A stretch of 64,000 nucleotides of DNA, from assembly GCF_001570565.1 (NCBI RefSeq), contig NZ_BBXE01000020.1:124001-188000 (forward strand), given 5' to 3'. The notes beneath the pieces are model-generated. The model saw only the letters and a program-made list of their open reading frames with translations. It was not told the origin of the DNA and did not search any database. Made by a program: the position numbers and the translations under genes. The DNA is from Herbidospora yilanensis (lineage in GTDB: Bacteria; Actinomycetota; Actinomycetes; Streptosporangiales; Streptosporangiaceae). Positions 43,756 through 52,074 of this stretch are shown piece by piece; the stretch's first letter is position 1; every line of letters starts with the position of its first letter.

Positions 43756-44658
43756 TCAGCTCATCGCGACCAGGACCCGGCGGGAGCCGGTGAAGGGCCG
43801 GCGGCCGTGGCCGACCAGGACGTTGTCGATCAGCAGCACGTCGCCCGTCCGCCAGTCCACGTCGACGGCGTGCTCCAGGCCCCGGTCGCGCACCTGGATC
43901 ACGTGGCCGGGCGGGATCGGCGTGCCGTCGGCGTACTGGACGGACTGCGGTAGGTCCTCCGGCGGCATGATCTCGGCGAGCATCATCGCGGTCTCGTCGC
44001 CCAGGGACGCCGGGTGCCACTGGTCGGACTGGTTGAACCAGACCTCCGCCCCCGTCACCGGGTGGCGGGTCGTCGCCGGGCGGACCTGGGTCACCCGCAG
44101 CCCGCCGTCGGACCGCCACGTCCACTCGGCGGCGGAGGCGTCGAGGAAGGCCTCGACCGCCTTCTTGTCCGAGGTCTCGAACGTCTCCTGCCAGCTCTTG
44201 CCGAGACCCATCCCCCCGTGCAGGTTCTGGGTGTAGCGCACGCCCTTGGCGAACGCCTCCCGGACCGGCGGATCGAGGGACTCCAGCCACGTCACGCCGT
44301 CGACGACCGGGGTCGCGCCGCCCGACTCGGCGGCCTTGGCGCAGAAGAACATCAGCCGCGACGGCCACGACGCGGCGTAGGACAACTCGTTGTGCATGGA
44401 GATCGTGTACTCGGCCGGGTACTCCGTCGAGGTGTACACGTTCTGGCCGACCTTGGTGCGCGGGGAGTTGCCGTGGACGTAGGCCAGCCGGTTCGGCAGC
44501 AGCAGGTCCATCGGCGCGTCCAGGGCGGCCTCGGTCACGCCGAAGCCGCGGAAGACCAGGGCCTTCTTCTCGACCAGCAGGTCGTCGACGGGGGTGTCGC
44601 GGAGGAACTCGGCCAGGGGCCGGCCGTCGCCGGGTAACTCATGGGGTTGCCAGCTCAT
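43756..44658 (-). CDS. SyrP/TauD-type Fe(II)/2-oxoglutarate oxygenase
   Basis: 300 residues. The iron-binding triad is seen as H89-x-E91 (SMHNELSY) and the distal H284 (DNVLVGHGRRPFTG), with the 2-oxoglutarate-binding Arg just after (GSRRVLVAM). H-x-E instead of H-x-D is typical of the clavaminate synthase-like branch, which includes SyrP and AsnO, hydroxylases of Asp or Asn used in peptide assembly. With the Asn/Asp-like code of the neighbouring NRPS, beta-hydroxylation of that residue is likely. The ATG overlaps the GT1 stop (ATGA), so the two form an operon divergent from the NRPS. Confidence 0.85.
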   Translation of the reverse strand: MSWQPHELPGDGRPLAEFLRDTPVDDLLVEKKALVFRGFGVTEAALDAPMDLLLPNRLAYVHGNSPRTKVGQNVYTSTEYPAEYTISMHNELSYAASWPSRLMFFCAKAAESGGATPVVDGVTWLESLDPPVREAFAKGVRYTQNLHGGMGLGKSWQETFETSDKKAVEAFLDASAAEWTWRSDGGLRVTQVRPATTRHPVTGAEVWFNQSDQWHPASLGDETAMMLAEIMPPEDLPQSVQYADGTPIPPGHVIQVRDRGLEHAVDVDWRTGDVLLIDNVLVGHGRRPFTGSRRVLVAMS

Positions 44659-45875
44659 CGGGATCCTTTTCGGAGGTGGCGTCGGAGCGCTTCGCGCTGG
44701 GATTCCGTGAGGACGGGACGAGCCGGGCGCGGCGGGCCGAGGAGCGAGGCGACGAGGGCCGCCGCTCTCGTGACGCCCGCCGACGGATCGAGGTCCTCGG
44801 GTGCTGCCGGCCGCTCCCCCGATGCGAGCAGATCGCGCAGCGTTTCCCCCGCCTCGGGCCATTTCCCGGGCGGAAGCCATCGTGCCAGCCCGAGTTTGGC
44901 GAGCCGGGCGGCGTTGTCGGGACGGTCGGCGCCGTCGGCGAGCACCAATTGCGGGGTGCCGGCCATCAGCGCGCGGGTGAGGGTGCCGATGCCGCCGTGG
45001 TGCACGACCGCCCTGACTTCCGGCACGACCTGGTCGAACGGCAACCGTCCGAACCAGCGCACCCCTTCGGGCAATGGCGTGGGCAACAATTCGGGATAGG
45101 GCGTGACGACCACGGCCGGAAATCCCTCGACCGCTTTCAGGGCGGAGGCGTAGAAGGCCTCGTTCAGCATGCGGCCGGTGCCGCCCGAGACGAGGACCGG
45201 TCGATCGGCGACGACGTCCGGAGAGAACGTTTCCCGGGAGGCGGCGTCGGGCACCGCGAAACCGGCGAGTTCGAATCGGGCCGGGGATTTCGTGCCCGCC
45301 TGGTCGAACCAGCGGGGCCACAATCCGATGTCCATGGTCGCGCCGGCGAACCAGCCGTGCCAATCGGTTATCGGCGGCAGGCCCAGGTCGTCCCGGACGG
45401 ACTGGAAGCCCCCGGCGAGTTCGGTCGCGTACATGTGGGCGGCCAGGCGCGCGCCCATGACCTGGATCGGGGAGACCGCGACCCAGGCGACGGGGCAGCC
45501 GAGCAGTTCGGCGGCGAACCGGACCGACAGGGCCGAGGTGTGCCGGCCGACCAGGACGGTCCGGCCCGGCTCGTGCCGTTCGGCGATGGCCTTGACCTCG
45601 AAGGCGAGCTGCTCGAACAGGCCGTTGCGCTCGTAGAAGGCGAGCCAGCCGAGGCCGCCGCGGGTGTCCATGAGCTGGGCGGTGTCGGCCTGGTGGCGGG
45701 CGAACTGCTCGGCGGTGTCGATCGCGGTGAAGTCGAGGCCGGCCGCCGCCGCGCGGTAGGGCGCGTGCGTGATCAGGGTCACCTCGTGACCCTGGCGGCG
45801 GAGCTCGGACCCGAGCCGGACGAAGGGCATCACGTCGCCGTCGGTGCCATGGGTGACGGCGATTATCCTCGGCAC
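44655..45875 (-). CDS. GT1 glycosyltransferase (macrolide/antibiotic glycosyltransferase-like)
   Basis: 406 residues from the GTG at 45875. The N-terminus RIIAVTHGTDGDVMPFVRLGSELRRQGHEVTLITH and the donor motif VHHGGIGTLTRALMAGTPQLVL are those of UDP-sugar-dependent natural-product glycosyltransferases. It could decorate the peptide product or mask its activity before export. An ATG 69 bp upstream (45944) is an alternative start. The upstream region is shared with the NRPS-MFS gene and holds CebR-like sites. Confidence 0.83.
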   Translation of the reverse strand: MPRIIAVTHGTDGDVMPFVRLGSELRRQGHEVTLITHAPYRAAAAGLDFTAIDTAEQFARHQADTAQLMDTRGGLGWLAFYERNGLFEQLAFEVKAIAERHEPGRTVLVGRHTSALSVRFAAELLGCPVAWVAVSPIQVMGARLAAHMYATELAGGFQSVRDDLGLPPITDWHGWFAGATMDIGLWPRWFDQAGTKSPARFELAGFAVPDAASRETFSPDVVADRPVLVSGGTGRMLNEAFYASALKAVEGFPAVVVTPYPELLPTPLPEGVRWFGRLPFDQVVPEVRAVVHHGGIGTLTRALMAGTPQLVLADGADRPDNAARLAKLGLARWLPPGKWPEAGETLRDLLASGERPAAPEDLDPSAGVTRAAALVASLLGPPRPARPVLTESQREALRRHLRKGSR

Positions 45876-45975
45876 GCCACCCGCCCGGCGCCCGGAATTT
45901 CGGCTGACAGTGAGCTGCGCATGAAAGTTTCTGTTCCCTTGCATCGGTGGCGGCCGGTGGGTGATACTCCGACTG

Positions 45976-45989
45976 AGAAAGCGCTCTCT
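45976..45989. promoter_or_regulatory. Degenerate CebR-like palindrome
   Basis: AGAAAGCGCTCTCT keeps the AGCGCT core and most of the dyad of the CebR box (9 of 14 positions), 101 bp before the GT1 start on its transcribed side. It could be a weak CebR site or belong to another LacI-family protein. Confidence 0.4.
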
Positions 45990-46297
45990 TGTTCCCGGAT
46001 GCCCGTCCTGGAATGCCACCAAAGAAGCAGTAGCGACATGTTCCTGTCAACGGTGATCCCGCATAATGGAACGGCCGCTTCCAGTGCTCCGGGAATGCGG
46101 GACAGCCTCGGGGTCGTGACTTTTTTTAAGTTCTATACTATGCTGCTGCCGGATGTCTGACCTGCATGCCGGCAGAACGAAGGAGGGCTACTCGCTTACT
46201 CATGGGTAATTCGCGGGTAAGCCGGCATTCCCCAGTGGGGCGCGGCGCGCACTTGCGCGCGGCGAATAGGTTCGATTAATCTCTTGTGGGGGTGCGG

Positions 46298-46311
46298 TGG
46301 GAGCGCTCCCA
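46298..46311. promoter_or_regulatory. Perfect CebR box upstream of the NRPS-MFS operon
   Basis: TGGGAGCGCTCCCA, identical to the two boxes before cebE, 112 bp before the GTG start of the NRPS-MFS gene. It is followed by TAACGGTTAA. Confidence 0.9.
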
Positions 46312-46423
46312 TAACGGTTAATTGGGTTCCGCAAGTTTCTGCAACTCAGCGCAACATTAGGATGGCGCTTATCGCGCCGGCCTTTTTCGGGTTGCCTTGG
46401 ACCGTTCAAAGAAAGGCCACTCC

Positions 46424-49400
46424 GTGGCAGTGACGTCCACATCCACACCCGAGTCCGTGCCCCGTGGCTCCCTCGGCGGGCTCTCCCCCGCGCGCCGGGC
46501 GGCACTCGCCCGCCTGCTCACCGCGCGCCCCAAATCCCCCATCCCCGTCGTGCCGCGCGACCAGGGCCCCCTCGCCTGCTCCTTCGAGCAGCGGCAGATG
46601 TGGCTCGGCGCGCAACTCGACGGCGCGGCCCCGGCGCCCAACGCCACCCTGGGGCTCCGGCTCGACGGCCCCCTCGACGTCCCGGCGCTGACCGCCGCCC
46701 TCGACGCCCTGATCGCCCGACACGAGAGCCTGCGTACCGTTTACGCGACTCCCGGCGACCAGGCCGCGAGCGACGGCGAACCGCTCCAGACGGTGCTCGA
46801 TCCGTTCCCCATGCCGCTGGAGTTCCACGGCGCCCCCGACCTCGCCGCGGAGATCACCGCCGAGGCGGTGACCAGGCGGTTCGACCTGCGGACCGGGCCG
46901 GTCGTGGCGGCGACGCTCATCCGGCTGGCCGAGCGGTCGCACGCCCTGCTGGTCGTGTGCCACCACATCGCCGCCGACGGCTGGTCGATGGGGATCCTGG
47001 CCGACGAACTGGCCACCCTCTACCGCGAGGCGGTGGACGGTGAACCGTCCCCGCTGCCGGCGTTGCCGGTCCAGTACGCCGACTACGCCGCCTGGTCCCG
47101 TGCCGAGCTGACCCCCGAGACGCTCGGCCGCCGCACCGCCTACTGGCGGGCCACGCTCGACGGCGCGCCCGCGGTCGACCTGCCGGTGCGGCGGGAGCGG
47201 CCGGTTCCCGGCGGGCGGCGTACCAGCACGAACTGGAGCCTGCTCGCCCCGGGCACCCTGGCCGCGCTGCAAGCGGCCGGAGGGCCGGGCACGACGCCGT
47301 TCACCGCCCTGCTGGCGGTGTTCTCGATGTTGCTGGCCCGCTACACCGGCGCCGAGGGGGTCACCCTGGCGACCACGAACGGCGGGCGCCGGCGGCGCGA
47401 GCTCGAAGGCGTCGTCGGCTGCTTCGTGAACGCGGTGCCGATCCACGGCGACCTGTCCGGCGATCCGTCCTTCCCCGAGGTCGCGGCCCGGATCAGGGCG
47501 GCCGTCGGCGGCGCGCTGAGCAACCCGCTGCCGCTGTCGGTGCTGGCCGACGCCGTCGACCTGAAGCTGCCGGTCAGCTTCTCGTTACGCGGCTTCCGCG
47601 ACCAGCGCGGCGACTGGCCCGGCCTGACCGCCTCGATCTGGGACCACGAGGTCGACCACCAGGGCTACGAGTTGTCGCTGCTCGTCCACCTCGACGGCGA
47701 CGTCACGGGGCTCGACTTCACCTACCGGCGCGACCTGCTCGACGACGACGTCGTCGACCGCATGGTGGGCCACTACCACCACCTCGCCGCCCAGATCGCG
47801 GCGAACCCGGCGGCCACGCTGGCCGAGCTCGACCTGGTGACCCCGGAGGAGCGGGAGACGATCTTCGGGACGTGGAACGACTCGGCGCGGCCGTACCCGG
47901 AGAGAGCGCTCCCTTTGTTGCTGGCCGAGCACCGGGACTCGACCGCGACGGCGGTCCGGTTCGGCGGCCGGGACACCTCCCACGCCGAGCTGCACGCCCG
48001 CGCCAACCAGATCGCCCGGCGGCTGCTCGCCGAGGGGGTCACGCCGGAGAGCACGGTCGGGGTGCTGCTCGACCGCTCCCCCGATCTGATCGCGTCGCTG
48101 CTGGGCGTGTGGCTGGCCGGGGCGGCGTACGTGCCGATGGACCCGGCGTTCCCGCCGCAGCGCATCGCCGACATGCTGGAGACGGCGGGCACGACGCTGG
48201 TGCTGACCGAGCGCGGGTACGTCTCCCGGTTCGACGGCCCCACGGTCGTCGAGGTCGCCTCGATCGACGGCGACACCACCCCCGTCGACGTCGAGCCCGA
48301 CCTCGACCGGCTGGCCTATCTCATCTTCACCTCGGGCTCGACCGGGAAGCCGAAGGGCGTCCAGGTCACCCACCGGGGGCTGGTCAACCACGTGTGGTGG
48401 GCCGTCGAGGAGCTCGCCTCCCGGGGCGAGGGCGGCGCGCCGCTGCTCGGGTCGGTCGCCTTCGACCTGGTCGTGCCCAACCTGTGGGCGCCGCTCGTGA
48501 CCGGCCAGGCCGTGACGGTCCTCGACCAGGACTTCGACATGGGCGAGCTCGGCGAGCTGCTCAGCGGCCGGGACTTCAGCTTCGTCAAGCTCACCCCCGG
48601 ACACCTGGAGGTGCTGGGCCATCAGCTCGACGACGCCCGCGCCGCCGCGCTGGCCGGGGTGATCGTCGTGGCCGGGGAGGCCCTCCCCGGTTCGCTCGCC
48701 GACCGCTGGCTCGAGATCCTCGGCCCCGGACGGCTGATCAACGAGTACGGCCCCACCGAGGCCACCGTCGGCACGTGCGTCTACCCGGTCACCCACCGGC
48801 AGCACCACGAGGTCGTCCCCATCGGGGCGCCACTGCCCAACATGCGCATGTTCGTTCTCGACCCGCACCGCCGCCTGCTTCCCGCCGGCGTCCCGGGCGA
48901 ACTGTACGTCGGTGGCGTCGGCGTCACCCGCGGCTACGTGAACCGACCGGACCTGACCGCCGAACGGTTCGTGGAGTTCGAGGGTGAACGCGTCTACCGG
49001 ACGGGCGACCGGGTCCTCTGGCTGCCCGACGGCAACGTGGCGTTCCTCGGCCGGTTCGACGACCAGGTGAAGATCCGCGGGTACCGCATCGAGCTGGACG
49101 AGGTCAGGGCCGCGCTCCTCGACCATCCGGGGGTGCGGGACGCGGTGGCGGCGGTGCACGAGGAACGGCTGGTGGCCTACTACGTGCCGGTCGCCGGTCC
49201 GGTGCGGGGCCTGGACGAGCACTGCGCGCTCCGGCTCCCGGAGTACATGGTCCCGGTGGTGTTCACCGAGCTCGACCGCATGCCGCTCAACGCGAACGGC
49301 AAGGTCGACCGCAGGGCGCTGCCCGCCCCCCAGGTCACCGCCTCCGCGGGGAGGGAGCCGGGCACCGAGACGGAACTCCTCATCGCGGGCGTCTGGAAAG

Positions 49401-51754
49401 AGGTCCTCAACGTCGAGACCATCGGCGTCGACGACGACTTCATGGCGCTGGGCGGCCACTCGCTGCTGCTCATCCGCATGATCGCCAAACTCCGCCAGAC
49501 GATGCCGGACAAGCCGGTCAGCGTGGTCGACGCCCTGGCCAACCGGACCGTAGCGGCCCTCGCCGCGCTGGTCGACGGGCCGGAAGAGGAGGAGAAGGGC
49601 CTGCTGGTCCGGCTCACCAAGCCGATCGCCGCCCCGGCCATGACCCTGGTCTGCGTGCCCTACGGCGGCGGCAGCGCGGTCGTCTACCAGGCGCTCGCCG
49701 ACGCGCTGCCGAAGGGCGTCGCGCTCCAGGCCGTCGCCCTCCCCGGGCACGAACTCGGCGTCGACGAGGAGATCCTGCCCTTCGACGAGGCCGCCGGGAG
49801 GATCTGCGCGGAGATCCTGGCCAAGGTCAAGGGCCCGCTGGTGCTGTACGGCCACTGCGTCGGCAGCGCCCTCACGACCGAGATCGCCCGCCGCGTCGAG
49901 GCGGCCGGCCGGGAGATCGACGCCGTCTACATCGCCGGCAGCTTCCCGTTCGCCGTCCCGACCAAGGGCCTGAGCGGCCTGCTGAACAAGCACTACTTCA
50001 ACAACCGCCGGCTGCGGAACAACAACTCCGAGGCCAACTGGCTGCGCGCCATCGGCGCCGACCTCGACGGCCTGGGCGCCGAGGAGGTCGAGCGCATCGT
50101 CACGACCATGCGCTCCGACGCCAAGGCGGGCGAGGCCTACTTCACCCGGCTGATCGACGAGGGCGCGACCCCGCTGACCGCCCCGGTCGTCTCGATCGTC
50201 GGCAGCCGCGACCCGATCACCGACTTCTACGAGGAGCGCTACCGCGACTGGCACGTCACCGCCAGGACGACGGCGCTCGTGGTGATCGACGAGGCCGGCC
50301 ACTACTTCCTCCGCTACCGGGCCGCGGAACTGGCGAGGATCATCACCGCCGTCCACACCGACCTCGACGGCCCCCACGCCGCCGAGACGTGGCGCAAGGA
50401 GGCGGTCTCCCGCGAGGCGCCGCCCGTCGAGGCCACGCTGGGCCGGTTCCTGCGGGTCGCCGCCGGCCAGACCGTGTCGATGGTCGGCACGGCCATGACC
50501 GAGTTCGCCGTCCCGATCTGGGCCTACCTGAAGACCGGCTCGCTGCTGCAGTTCAGCCTGTTCGCCATCATCGCGCTGGTGCCGGGCCTGGTGCTCTCGC
50601 CGCTCGTCGGCGCGCTGGTCGACCGGAGCGACCGGCGCAGGGCGATGCTCGTCGGCGACGGCGCCTGCCTCGGGCTGCAGGCGCTCATGCTGGGGCTGCT
50701 GCTCACCGACACCCTCCCGATGCCCGCGCTGTACGGAATCCTCGTCCTGCTCAGCGTGGCGCTCACGGTGCAACGCCTGGCCTGGGCGTCGGCCGTGCCG
50801 CAACTGGCTCCCAAGCACTATCTCGGCCACGCCGGCGGCGTGCTCCAGCTCGGCAACGCGATCGGCCGGCTGATGGTCCCGCTGTTCGCGGTCGGGGTGC
50901 TGGCCGCGATCGGCCTGAACGGGATCCTGATCGCCAACGTCGTCTGCTACCTGTTCGCCGTCGCCGTCACCCTGTTCACGCCGTTCCCCAGGGCCATGGC
51001 CTGGACCCGGCGGGAGACGGTCGGGGCGGAGATCCGCAACGGCTTCCGCTACCTGTGGCGGCGGCCGGGCCTGCGGGCGATGGCGATCACCATGTTCGTC
51101 GTCAACTTCTTCCTGTTCACCGCGTTCACGATGATCTCGCCGCTGGTGCTCTCGATGGGCGACCTGGGCGACACCGGGACCGTGGCCGTGGTCGCCGCCG
51201 CCGGGGCGGTGGCGGGCGGGTTCGTGATCTCGATCTGGGGCGGCCCGCGCCGCCGCCGGATGTTCGGCATGCTCTCGGCCGTGGCCGTCGTGGCGCTCTT
51301 CGCCTTCTCGATGGGCCTGCGGCCGTGGTTGCCGCTGGTCGCGCTGGGGGCGGCCGGGATGGCGCTGTTCATGACGATCAGCGACGGCATCTGGATCACG
51401 ATCATCCACTCGAAGGTGCCGCAGCGCTACCACGCCCGCGTGATCGCCATCAACCAGATGCTGGCCATGTCGACGCAGCCGATCGGCCTGGCCGTGCAGG
51501 CCTGGCTGGCCGGGCTGGTGTTCGTCCCGCTGCTGCGCGAGGACGGCGCGCTGGCCTCGACGGTCGGCGCCGTGATCGGCGTCGGCGAGGGGCGCGGCAT
51601 CGGCCTGCTCTACCTGATCTGCGGCCTCGCCATGGCCGTCACGATCGTGATCGCACTGAGGCACCGGGCGCTCCGGAACTTCGACCGGGACACCCCGGAC
51701 GCCGAACCCGACGATTTGGTCGGTCTCGCAGAACTGAAGGGAACCTCCGCATGA
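46424..51754 (+). CDS. CebR-box NRPS (C-A-T-TE) fused to an MFS exporter
   Basis: 1776 residues. Order: condensation domain (HHIAADGWS near 180), adenylation domain (FTSGSTGKPKG, YRTGDRVLW), carrier domain (FMALGGHSLL, Ser near 1012), RifR/GrsT-like thioesterase (VCVPYGGGSA; GHCVGS with Cys near 1145; late DEAGHYF) and an EntS-like 12-helix MFS domain (about 1343-1765). The hand-read pocket D-L-P-K-V-G-E-V-G-K is near the Asn code (DLTKLGEVGK). As a single module it would join an acyl or carrier-bound donor to one amino acid, and the fused domain could export the product. The GTG at 46424 has GAAAGG 8 nt upstream. It shares architecture with the gene at 2740-7905 but is clearly diverged from it. 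Confidence 0.93.
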   Translation: MAVTSTSTPESVPRGSLGGLSPARRAALARLLTARPKSPIPVVPRDQGPLACSFEQRQMWLGAQLDGAAPAPNATLGLRLDGPLDVPALTAALDALIARHESLRTVYATPGDQAASDGEPLQTVLDPFPMPLEFHGAPDLAAEITAEAVTRRFDLRTGPVVAATLIRLAERSHALLVVCHHIAADGWSMGILADELATLYREAVDGEPSPLPALPVQYADYAAWSRAELTPETLGRRTAYWRATLDGAPAVDLPVRRERPVPGGRRTSTNWSLLAPGTLAALQAAGGPGTTPFTALLAVFSMLLARYTGAEGVTLATTNGGRRRRELEGVVGCFVNAVPIHGDLSGDPSFPEVAARIRAAVGGALSNPLPLSVLADAVDLKLPVSFSLRGFRDQRGDWPGLTASIWDHEVDHQGYELSLLVHLDGDVTGLDFTYRRDLLDDDVVDRMVGHYHHLAAQIAANPAATLAELDLVTPEERETIFGTWNDSARPYPERALPLLLAEHRDSTATAVRFGGRDTSHAELHARANQIARRLLAEGVTPESTVGVLLDRSPDLIASLLGVWLAGAAYVPMDPAFPPQRIADMLETAGTTLVLTERGYVSRFDGPTVVEVASIDGDTTPVDVEPDLDRLAYLIFTSGSTGKPKGVQVTHRGLVNHVWWAVEELASRGEGGAPLLGSVAFDLVVPNLWAPLVTGQAVTVLDQDFDMGELGELLSGRDFSFVKLTPGHLEVLGHQLDDARAAALAGVIVVAGEALPGSLADRWLEILGPGRLINEYGPTEATVGTCVYPVTHRQHHEVVPIGAPLPNMRMFVLDPHRRLLPAGVPGELYVGGVGVTRGYVNRPDLTAERFVEFEGERVYRTGDRVLWLPDGNVAFLGRFDDQVKIRGYRIELDEVRAALLDHPGVRDAVAAVHEERLVAYYVPVAGPVRGLDEHCALRLPEYMVPVVFTELDRMPLNANGKVDRRALPAPQVTASAGREPGTETELLIAGVWKEVLNVETIGVDDDFMALGGHSLLLIRMIAKLRQTMPDKPVSVVDALANRTVAALAALVDGPEEEEKGLLVRLTKPIAAPAMTLVCVPYGGGSAVVYQALADALPKGVALQAVALPGHELGVDEEILPFDEAAGRICAEILAKVKGPLVLYGHCVGSALTTEIARRVEAAGREIDAVYIAGSFPFAVPTKGLSGLLNKHYFNNRRLRNNNSEANWLRAIGADLDGLGAEEVERIVTTMRSDAKAGEAYFTRLIDEGATPLTAPVVSIVGSRDPITDFYEERYRDWHVTARTTALVVIDEAGHYFLRYRAAELARIITAVHTDLDGPHAAETWRKEAVSREAPPVEATLGRFLRVAAGQTVSMVGTAMTEFAVPIWAYLKTGSLLQFSLFAIIALVPGLVLSPLVGALVDRSDRRRAMLVGDGACLGLQALMLGLLLTDTLPMPALYGILVLLSVALTVQRLAWASAVPQLAPKHYLGHAGGVLQLGNAIGRLMVPLFAVGVLAAIGLNGILIANVVCYLFAVAVTLFTPFPRAMAWTRRETVGAEIRNGFRYLWRRPGLRAMAITMFVVNFFLFTAFTMISPLVLSMGDLGDTGTVAVVAAAGAVAGGFVISIWGGPRRRRMFGMLSAVAVVALFAFSMGLRPWLPLVALGAAGMALFMTISDGIWITIIHSKVPQRYHARVIAINQMLAMSTQPIGLAVQAWLAGLVFVPLLREDGALASTVGAVIGVGEGRGIGLLYLICGLAMAVTIVIALRHRALRNFDRDTPDAEPDDLVGLAELKGTSA

Positions 51755-52074
51755 CCCCCACCGAATCCGCCGTCGCCGAGATCTGGACCGAGCTGCTCGG
51801 CCAGGCCCCGCCGTCGGTCGACGACGACTTCTTCGAACTCGGCGGCCAGTCGCTGACGATGGTCCAGTTCCTGGCCCGGGTGGAGGAGCAGTTCGGCGTC
51901 GAGTTACCCATCGACGTGTTGTTCTCGTCCGGGTTCACCGTCGCGGAGGCGTCCAAGGCGATCGACCAGGGCCGGATCGCGGCCGTGGACGACGACGAGC
52001 TGGCCGCCCTGCTGAAGCAGCTCGACGGCATGTCGGACGACGAGATCAACGAACTGCTCTCCGACAACGCATGA
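51751..52074 (+). CDS. Stand-alone acyl/peptidyl carrier protein
   Basis: 107 residues, overlapping the NRPS-MFS stop by 4 bp (ATGA). One carrier domain with the phosphopantetheine site FFELGGQSL (Ser near 34), then an acidic tail (DDDELAALLKQLDGMSDDEINELLSDNA). Free carrier proteins hold a building block made in trans. The E1/E2 genes three positions downstream are the obvious candidates for loading it. Confidence 0.9.
   Translation: MTPTESAVAEIWTELLGQAPPSVDDDFFELGGQSLTMVQFLARVEEQFGVELPIDVLFSSGFTVAEASKAIDQGRIAAVDDDELAALLKQLDGMSDDEINELLSDNA

Larger units (their letters stand above)
45876..46423. promoter_or_regulatory. 548-bp divergent control region, GT1-oxygenase operon / NRPS-MFS operon
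   Basis: No gene of its own. It holds one degenerate and one perfect CebR box, an AT-rich stretch (46115-46145) that could carry a promoter, and the TTG/GTG start region of the NRPS gene with a GAAAGG ribosome-binding site. Its size and low GC mark it as a regulatory hub. Confidence 0.7.

Noticed and set aside
47901-47914. CebR-like AGAGAGCGCTCCCT inside the second NRPS-MFS gene
   Set aside because: Only 11 of 14 match and the position is within an adenylation-domain linker; chance is likely in this GC-rich DNA.
47585-51664. 1359-residue open frame on the strand opposite the NRPS-MFS gene (also 9769-13899, 4162-6402 and others)
   Set aside because: Low-complexity Gly/Asp/Arg/Val-rich translations without domains; shadows of the high GC third-codon position of the real genes.
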